Below, piece after piece: positions 56,827 through 64,000 of a DNA stretch of 64,000 nt. Every line of letters starts with the position of its first letter. The first letter of the stretch is position 1. Position numbers and translations under genes: made by a program. The stretch is from Eublepharis macularius (lineage: Eukaryota > Chordata > Lepidosauria > Squamata > Eublepharidae), in NCBI RefSeq assembly GCF_028583425.1, contig NC_072801.1:16388001-16452000 (forward strand), written 5' to 3'. The notes beneath the pieces were generated by a model that saw nothing but the letters and a program-made list of their open reading frames with translations, was not told where the DNA came from and searched no databases.

Positions 56827-57457
56827 AGGAGTCTAGGGCCGATTCCAGACGGGCACAAATAAAGCGAGTGCTTTCGCTTTTCCAGCGACCTCACTCGTAA
56901 AAACCCGTAATGTCCCGTCCCTGCTTACCTCCGGTTCATGGCGCTGTGTTGCGCTCCAGAAGCAGATGGTGTGAACGCCATATTGCGGGTTTGCACACTT
57001 CTGGACGCTTCGTCGCCGTGGAGAGGCCCTCCCCTTTCCCTCCTTCCTTTGCCGGCCGGCCGGCAACAATATTCCCTTAATTTTTTTTTTAAAACCGGGT
57101 GCCATTTGCGCAGTTGCACGTTTGCGCACATCGAACTGCGCAAATGCGCACAAATGCACAAAAGTTGACGCTGCGTATTCGCATACCTGCACATTTGCGC
57201 ATTTGCGCAAAACACGTAAAAAAATTTTTTAAAAAAACTGAAATGCGAACCAATGAAGGCCCCCGACATCAACTGTGACGGGGAGGAAACAACCAATCCC
57301 GGGTACCTCAGTTGGCCATGCGAACATCCGGAAGCGGGATGGCACAGCACGCTGCGAGACAAAGCGGATGGAGACGAAAGTGAACGTGTGGCCAGTAAGC
57401 GATTATTTCCGCAGAAAAACCGCAATTTCTGGCCATCTGGAATCGGCCTAGGAGTAC
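56827..57457. mobile_element. 615-bp non-autonomous element with family G-like ends
   Basis: The element is about 56,835-57,449: AGGGCCGATTCCAGACGGG at the left and CCATCTGGAATCGGCCT at the right. Imperfect 8-bp flanks AGGAGTCT and AGGAGTAC fit a hAT target duplication (6 of 8). The interior is not a hairpin: it is CpG-rich and holds clustered TTTGCGCA-like words at 57,105-57,215. No transposase is visible. Confidence 0.7.
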
Positions 57458-57569
57458 AACCTGGGAGTGGGTTGTACAATAATTCAGGTGAGGTGTGGAA
57501 AGCATCTTGTATGGGCATCAGTTGTAGGGAAAGCATTGTGTGTTAGACATGATGAATTCCATGCTGAGT

Positions 57570-57970
57570 GTAAACATAAAGAGTAGCCATGCTGAGTTAG
57601 ATCAATGGTCCAGCAGTATCCTGTTTCACGCAAGATGGCTTCTGAAGGCTCACAGGAATGGCAATGAGGCCACAGCTTTCCCTTGTTGGCCTCCCGCACA
57701 GGTATTTAGAATGCTGCTTTCTTCAAACGAGTTTCTTCCCTGCCGTCCTTGCCCCTGAGAGGCCTATCTATCATAACTTCATCCAGTTCTATTTTAAAAA
57801 CCGACTAAATAAGTGGCCTCCTCTACATTCCGTGACAACTAATTCAACTCAGTTGATTACCCTTAGAGGGAAGAAGTATTTTCTTTTAGCTATCCTATAT
57901 TTACTACCCATCAACTTCATTTGGTATCCCTAAGTTTTAGCATGATAGGAGAAGTTATTCACTCTCCACT
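57570..57970 (+). repeat. Dispersed repeat Z-like copy
   Basis: CATGCTGAGTTAGATCAATG, CCAGCAGTATCCTGTTTCAC, and a later CCTTAGAGGGAAGAAGTATT stretch. It is similar in opening to the copies at 1,975 and 8,895. Confidence 0.45.
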
Positions 57971-58616
57971 TTCTCCACCTCATGGTCTTTGATGATTATG
58001 TGTAGGTATGCATCTATAGATTTACAGAGTACACCAAAAAGGCTGAGGGGAAGAGCAGGGGATTAAACACTGGTGGGGTTTTTTGGTTCAGCTTAGATCA
58101 CACAGTTTGAACCAAGTTTCATCCTGGAGACAGAGAGAGAGAGAGAGAGAGATCCATATATGTCTATCATTTTTTGTATAATTCACTATTATAGAATCCT
58201 TTGAGAGAAATGTTGTTAGTTTTGGTGTTGCACTATTAAGTCCGTCCACTCCTGCAAAGCTTTAATTTTAAACCACTGACCCTGGAAATGCCACTTCTGA
58301 ATCAAACTGGCTTGCCTTTTAAGGCTGATGGACTTGCCTCCATCAGTGTTTCAGTTTTTGTTTCAATGTTTCTGGATGATCTACCATTCAATGTTAAATC
58401 ATGACGTAAATGTTTCCTTCTTGTTGCTGTAATGGAGCATAGACAAATGTTCTAAACTATAAACAGGAGATGGGATTTACAGCATTGCATAATGTCCAAA
58501 AGCTACTTTGCTCCCTAGTTCCAGTAAAAAATATCAATCCTAATGCCTTCTGTTTAGGCCATGTAAGAAAAACTTCATGTTTTTACTTATTTCTGTATTT
58601 TTCTTCTTGCCTCTAG
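57971..58616 (+). other. Intron sequence upstream of the syntaxin-11-like coding exon
   Basis: Contains an (AG)n run at about 58,131-58,152. It ends in a pyrimidine tract and AG at 58,615-58,616. Confidence 0.5.
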
Positions 58617-58621
58617 ACAAA

Positions 58622-59491
58622 ATGAGAGACCGACTCTTTGAGCTTCATGAGCTATCAAGGCTTTATGGCCAACATACTCCTAATACAGATGATGGCTTCC
58701 AATTATCTCGTGAAACCCTTCTGTTTGAGACAGATTATGCCTTAGCAAATCTTTACAAAGACATTCAAGCAATCCGAACAAACAATAATCACTTGAAAGG
58801 AGATGTTCGTCGTCTGAGCAAACAAAATGCCCGCTTTCTTACATCTATGCGCCGCCTCAGCAGCATTAAACGTGATACTAACACAATTGCAAAAGACATA
58901 AAGGCCCGTGGAGAAGAAATCCACAGGAAACTTCAGGCTTTGAGAGACTTCAGCGAAGACGCAGAAACAAAATATGGTTCCAGCTCTATCATAGCCCGTG
59001 TATCAAAGGACCACTATGTTGATCTAATGCATACTTTTCAAGAGGCTGTGTTTGAATACAACGAGACAGAGATGAACCAGCGGGATAACTGCAAGAATAG
59101 GATTCAGCGACAGCTAGAGATCATGGGCAAGGATGTGTCTGGGAACCAAATAGAGGACATGATTGACCAAGGCAGGTGGGATGTTTTCTCTGAGAACCTT
59201 CTGTCTGATATCAAGGGAACTCGTTCAGCCTTGAATGAGATAGAGACCCGGCACAAAGAGCTAATGAAGTTGGAGTGTCGAATAAAGGAGGTCCACGAGC
59301 TATTCTTCCAAGTAGCACTGTTGGTGGAAGAGCAGGCTGACACGTTTAATGTTATTGAGCTCAATGTGCAGAATGTTGCAGACTATGTTGGAGAAGCAAA
59401 AGGTGAAGTGAGAAGAGCCCTAGAATATAGGAGGAAACATCCATTCCGGACAATCGTCTGCTATTGTTTAAAATGTTTTAAGGGATGGTAA
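58622..59491 (+). CDS. STX11: Syntaxin-11-like Qa-SNARE, complete single coding exon
   Basis: 289-aa SNARE without a transmembrane segment (human STX11 is 287). The Habc region contains [20 protein letters not shown] (68-87) and KARGE. The block [20 protein letters not shown] (153-172) is followed by [19 protein letters not shown]. The SNARE motif spans about 200-262 with zero-layer Gln238 in LLVEEQAD. The C-terminus [10 protein letters not shown] has Cys280, Cys282 and Cys285, suited to palmitoylation as in STX11. The start is MRDRL: an acceptor AG at 58,615-58,616 lies six bases before the ATG, so the upstream hydrophobic frame extension is intronic. STX11 acts in granule exocytosis of lymphocytes and platelets. 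The N-terminal 60 residues differ clearly from mammalian and bird STX11, so it could be a paralogue. Confidence 0.9.
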   Translation: MRDRLFELHELSRLYGQHTPNTDDGFQLSRETLLFETDYALANLYKDIQAIRTNNNHLKGDVRRLSKQNARFLTSMRRLSSIKRDTNTIAKDIKARGEEIHRKLQALRDFSEDAETKYGSSSIIARVSKDHYVDLMHTFQEAVFEYNETEMNQRDNCKNRIQRQLEIMGKDVSGNQIEDMIDQGRWDVFSENLLSDIKGTRSALNEIETRHKELMKLECRIKEVHELFFQVALLVEEQADTFNVIELNVQNVADYVGEAKGEVRRALEYRRKHPFRTIVCYCLKCFKGW

Positions 59492-60375
59492 CTACTGGTT
59501 GCCTTTAAATCTCTAGATCAACACTGTGGGGAGTGTTCAAATTACTATACATTTTATAATAAAGTTGCTAGTATCATAGCCAGTTCAATGCCACTTTCTT
59601 GGAGGAAAGAAAAGAGGATGAAACTAAAGAACTATAAAGGAACAGGAGTCTAGATAGTATATTTTAGACCACTGTTGTACACCCATGATTCTAGAGTTCT
59701 GATACACACTTAGTTATAAATAAGATGCTTATTTTTATATGTATATTATTGTATATATTCCACAAATAAAAGTATAAACTATTTATTTTGGTTACTATAT
59801 GAAGGAAATTGTTGTGTTGCTCTTTGTCTTTTTCTTGTTGATTGTAGAAAGGCGTGAAAAAGAAGAGATGGGAGGAGGCTGCAGTTGCTAACTGTGTATA
59901 AAGCCACAGCTTGGGCATAAATAGTGATGGAGAGGCCGCACAAGAGAGTGGGACTCACCAGATGCTATGAAGCTTGTGTAGTTCTGTCTAGACGACTGCA
60001 GAGCTGGCTGGAGATGAGTGAGGCTTTTGGCAGAGACAGCTTTTAACCCTTCCCCATGAAATAATTTCTACATGATAACAGATCAAGGAAGGGGTGAAAA
60101 CCTCACCCAGTCTTCAGCCTTTCTAGTTTATAATGCTTTTAAGGATGGTCAAAGCAAAAAAATGTAAATGTAAAACTTCAGTAATCAAGTATACAATTTC
60201 CCTACTTCACAAAGAATACCAAAATTCTTTTGCAACCTTCAGGGAGTATTTTTAATTTTTTTTATACTGAGTTACTGTTTCTATTGTATTTTTATTGTTT
60301 AAGGAAAAGATTTCCAGTATTGTATAACTTCCTGCTAATTTGATTTCTAATAAATATATTTTTTCAGAAATTGAA
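59492..60375 (+). other. 3'UTR of the syntaxin-11-like gene
   Basis: AATAAA signals lie at 59,558, 59,765 and 60,349. The UTR end is uncertain between about 59,580 and 60,375. Confidence 0.5.
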
Positions 60376-61199
60376 CGCTTTATACTGTGCTCTCAAGTTG
60401 GAACAAATACTGTTGAGCATTTAATATAATTTTAGGTACAATTATGTTAAACGTTCTTTTGCATGAAATTCAATGGAACTTTAAATCTTTGGATTATAAT
60501 GCAAGACAAAGCACACACAGAGAGATTCAGTAGTGCTATGGAAATAGGATTGTCAGGTGTTGGATTTCCCCTTGGACAGTCCATTTTTTTTCTTGGACTG
60601 TCCAGAGAAGTGGGGTTAAAATACTAGATATAATAAATGTCTGGTATTTTGAGTGTTGAGTGTTAGCAGCTGGCTGCTAGTTTGCAGGAACAACAAGAGA
60701 AACCACTGTGGAATACAATGCTACCCAAATAGAAAATAATGTATACTGAAAATATTCTTAGTTACTCTTAATAAACTATACGTGTCAGTCAATACAAAGA
60801 TAGAAAAGTTTCAATACAGTATTTTTTTTAAAAAAAAACATCTTGAGGGAAAAGTCCAGAAAATCAAGTCTGAGACTGCACAATATCCAGGGAACAGATG
60901 ATAGTAAAGACAGGGCTTCCAGTTGACTCCCACATTTCAGCGTGTCCATCTCTTCCTCAGTAAAAGAAACTGGCAAAACAGTCACTAACACTGGAGATTT
61001 AGAGCACAGGTCATTGTTTAGAACAAAGCAAAAAAACTGGACTGCTTGCATGTTTGATGTCCTGCCAATTTCCTTTACTGAGGAAACCCCATCTTCATTA
61101 AATAATTGGGATACTTTTGCTAAGTTTTTTTGCTGATAAAAGATCATGAATACTTTCTGATCTGGATACCATTCATAATGTAGGTCAGTCAGAAAAAAA

Positions 61200-62960
61200 T
61201 GTCTAATACATCATCTGGTCTGTGTATGGAACTGTTTGGCCCAGGTTTCATGAGGGATATTGGCAGAGTCTTGGGATATGTGAAGGCCACTACTTGTGCC
61301 CTGGATCCTTGCCTGTCCTGGTGGCTAAGATCATGAAAGTATCACATCAACAGTCCCTTGGTGTCTATCATAATTCAGCCACTAAACCATGGCATCTTCC
61401 TTCAATCACTCAAGGAGGCAGTTATGAGATGAGCAGTTCTTTTGTTAATAATGACAATAATTGGCTGTTTCATAATTATAGTAATAATATGAAAACAAAA
61501 CAGATTTTCTGTCTAAATAGCTTCTTAAAAACCCCTCTTTTTTACAGCTCTCATGTCTCTCTGACTTGACCTGTCTCTCTGCTGTTTTCTCCTAATAAGG
61601 GCATACAACGCTGTGTTCCTTAGGGAGAGTGAGAGACAGCCTCTGAGTTTTCTTGACTGCAGATTGTAGCCACTAAAATTACATGTAAGTGTAAGGTAGT
61701 CCAATCCTGAAGCATATGGGGTGGGACTTTGAATGAAGTAAGAGTTGGATTCACAGTCTGGAGTGTGCCTATTTGTAGGAACCAACTCAGAAAGGGAGAG
61801 AGATCATTTGCAAGATTTCTTGCGCAAAAGTACAGGGTAGTATTTTATAATATTCCTTTCTTGACTTTCTTGAATATAGTTTCTGTTTTGTGTGTACAAA
61901 CGCTTTTCTGTGTGTCACCAATTCTTTTTGAAGCATTTTACTGTTTTAATGACACACAGTCCAGTAATAACATTGCATACATTTCGTACACACGTTAAAG
62001 TATATTATCTGACATCTGCACAAACAGCACATCATGATTCTGACTCTGGTGGGAAGAATGTGCCTGATGGTAGGGGCAGATCTAGGAGAGGGAGAGGGAG
62101 GGGGAAGGAATGATTTTGAAAAAACCACAGCAGCTAACAGTTGTAACAGTCTACCTGGAAGTCTCCCCTGCAAGCTCAAACTTCTGTTCTTCAAGCTAAG
62201 TGGCTGCAGTGGCAATTCCTCAAGCAGCTTTATGTCTTACTGTTTTCTATTGATTCTGCCAGAGCCTTTAATGTTAAATATGGACCCTTTTCATTACCCC
62301 CCAAGAAAGGTTTTTTTTTTAATTCAATCCATCTGATATTTGGCAGTGTAGATGTCCTAGTGGAGGACTGCAACCCCCCTGGTTTTTCCCCCCAGTTCAG
62401 ATAGAAAACCAAGAAGGTACAGACCCAAGAAAAGGGGATGGGGGTACTTCCATTGAAATGAATGGGGGGAAATGAAACAATAACAAAAGAAACAATGAAA
62501 CAAAGCCCTATGAAACAACTCAAAAGCAATCCCTTTGGGAATTAATAATAAAAATGAACTAAACAAAACAAACTCCCAATTACAAGTCTAGCAGTTACTC
62601 TGTCTACTACTTAAAAAACCATCCCTACAGGAAAAATTACATGGCCAGTTGTGGCCCAGTCTCTAATCTACTTTTTCTGGACAAAGTGATTGAGAGCATA
62701 CCAACTCCAGATGTTCCTCGATAACTTTTGCTCTGGACCCTTTTCCGGCCTGGCTATGGGACAGAGACGGCCCTGGTGGCTACACCTTATGACTCGTCTG
62801 AATGTAGACAAAGGCCATGTATCTTTGTTATGTATATTGGAATTATCTGCAGCCTTTGATACAGTGTACCATGCTGTCTTGTTGAGGTGTTTGGACTGGA
62901 GACAGAAACAGATATGAGGGGGTGTGCTTTGGAGTGGTTCAAATCATTCCTCCTCACACA
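61200..62960 (+). mobile_element. L2-like LINE, broken into pieces
   Basis: 61,215-61,450 reads, over frame changes, DIGRVLGYVKATTCALDPCL and LQSLKEA, like the L2 region before the RT. 62,638-62,960 reads PVSNLLFLDKVIESI, LELSAAFDTVYHAVLL and CALEWFKSFLL, the RT fingers and palm start. About 1.2 kb between (61,460-62,630) is unassigned, probably later insertion. Heavily decayed. Confidence 0.65.
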
Positions 62961-63039
62961 TTGGACTTAAAATGTTTCCCTTAGTCATCATGAGGGTAGG
63001 ACCAATCTTGTGCCAACTGCGGCTTGAGAATTTCCCTGG

Positions 63040-63225
63040 AGATATGGGGAAGGTACCTGGGGAATGTGGAGTTTGGGCGGAAGAGAACTCAGCAGAGATG
63101 TGATACCATAAGAGTCTGCCATCTGAAACTGTCACTTCCTCCAGGGGAATGGATCTCTGTAGGCTGGAAATCAGTTGTAATTCTAGAGTGCCAGACCCTG
63201 CCTGGAGACTGGCAAGCCTACTAGT
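63040..63225. repeat. Dispersed repeat Y, second copy
   Basis: GAATGGATCTCTGTAGGCTG, GGAAATCAGTTGTAATTCTA and CCTGGAGACTGGCAAGCCTA match the copy near 50.1 kb. Confidence 0.5.
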
Positions 63226-63385
63226 CATCTTTGTATCAGATATTTTAAAAAGAAACCACTTGCTTTTAGAATGAAATTACAATCTAATAATAACAGGATG
63301 ATTGGGGGGGAAATGAAATTGATTTCCATGTCTTTCCTTCCAGTTCAACAAGAGGCTGGAAATTTGTTTTTAACTGTGCTAACCA

Positions 63386-64000
63386 GCCACGAAGCAGTGG
63401 ACGGCTGTTTTTTTTGGTCCCATTGTGTCAGTGGACATGATCTAGTATTGTATGGTGTATTTTGGGTGGCCCCATGTAAAAATCAAGAGGATCCGTGAGG
63501 ATCCGTGCTTTTGAGCCATGTTTTTGCCCATTGGTGGTGCCACGAAGAGGTGGACAACTGAATTTCTGGGTCCCATTTGTGGCAATGGAAATTATCTAGT
63601 ATTGTATGGTGGATTTTGCATGGCCCCATTTAAAAATCAAGGGGATCCGTGAGGATCCGTGCTTTTTAACCATGTCTTTGCCCCGTGGCGGTGCCACGAA
63701 GGGGTGGACAGCTTAATCTTTGGGTCCCATTTATGGCAATTCTATGGTGGATTTTGGATGATCCCACGTAAAAATCAAGAGGATCCATGAGGATCCGTAC
63801 TTTTGAACGATGTTTTTGCCCTGTGGGAGTGCCACGAAGCGGTGGGTGGCTGAATTTTTGGTCCCATTTGTTGCAATGGACATGATCTAGAATTCTATGG
63901 TGGATTTTGGGTGACCCCATGTAAAAATCAAGAGGATCCGTGAGGATCCGTGCTGGTGAACCACATTTTTGCCCTGTGGCGGTCTCACGAAGCGGTGGAC
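63386..64000 (-). repeat. Second array of the 154-bp satellite, cut by the window end
   Basis: About four units in the orientation of the right arm of the foldback element (CCACGAAGCGGTGGACGGCT, GTATTGTATGGTGGATTTTG, AATCAAGAGGATCCGTGAGG). It starts abruptly inside a unit after GTGCTAAC, without the diverged outer segment seen at 43.4-43.67 kb. Confidence 0.9.

Noticed and set aside
58577-58621. Upstream in-frame methionine that would add a hydrophobic leader to the syntaxin
   Set aside because: A pyrimidine tract and AG acceptor lie between it and MRDRL. Syntaxin-11 proteins begin at MxDRL and lack a leader.
60785-61147. 120-codon minus-strand open frame after the syntaxin gene
   Set aside because: No recognised family, and it lies next to decayed L2 LINE sequence. 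Kept out as probably chance.

Overview
The window is nuclear DNA of a vertebrate, most likely a squamate reptile (lizard or snake). It has spliced vertebrate genes with long repeat-filled introns, several Sauria-type SINEs (tRNA-like head, Bov-B-like 3' end), CR1, L2 and L1-like LINE pieces, hAT-type MITEs, and abundant Penelope-like elements with hammerhead-ribozyme-like ends. The species cannot be named from sequence alone.

Layout. (1) 1-25,750, plus strand: the last 16 coding exons and the 3'UTR of MAPK8IP3 (JIP3), about 705 C-terminal residues, ending in a stop at 22,382-22,384 with a poly(A) signal at 25,728. (2) 27,240-31,790, minus strand: a complete five-exon NME3 gene (168 aa), tail to tail with MAPK8IP3, with a CpG-rich promoter near 31.5-31.9 kb. 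(3) 34,680-38,000, minus strand: a complete MRPS34 (215 aa, three coding exons plus an inferred non-coding first exon) with a CpG-rich promoter at 37.9-38.3 kb. The order MAPK8IP3(+)-NME3(-)-MRPS34(-) matches human 16p13.3. (4) 38,827-43,667: a 4.8-kb inverted (foldback) array of about 154-bp units that begins just beyond the MRPS34 promoter, where human has EME2. (5) 44.0-58.6 kb: a gene-free stretch of MITEs, SINEs, Penelope-like and LINE fragments, with a candidate promoter and non-coding exon at 44.34-44.51 kb. (6) 58,617-60,370, plus strand: an intact single-coding-exon syntaxin-11-like gene (289 aa). (7) 60.9-63.2 kb: L2 LINE remnants. (8) 63,386-64,000: the start of a second array of the 154-bp satellite, running off the window.

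Gene roles. The genes are unrelated housekeeping or specialised genes rather than a pathway: a JNK and kinesin/dynein scaffold, a nucleoside diphosphate kinase with a hydrophobic N-terminus, a small-subunit mitoribosomal protein, and a palmitoylated-type Qa-SNARE. The most unusual content is structural: the foldback satellite at the point where conserved gene order stops, repeated head-to-head pairs of hammerhead-bearing Penelope-like ends, a family of CpG-rich perfect-hairpin MITEs, and a CpG-rich promoter-like segment lying inside a split MITE.
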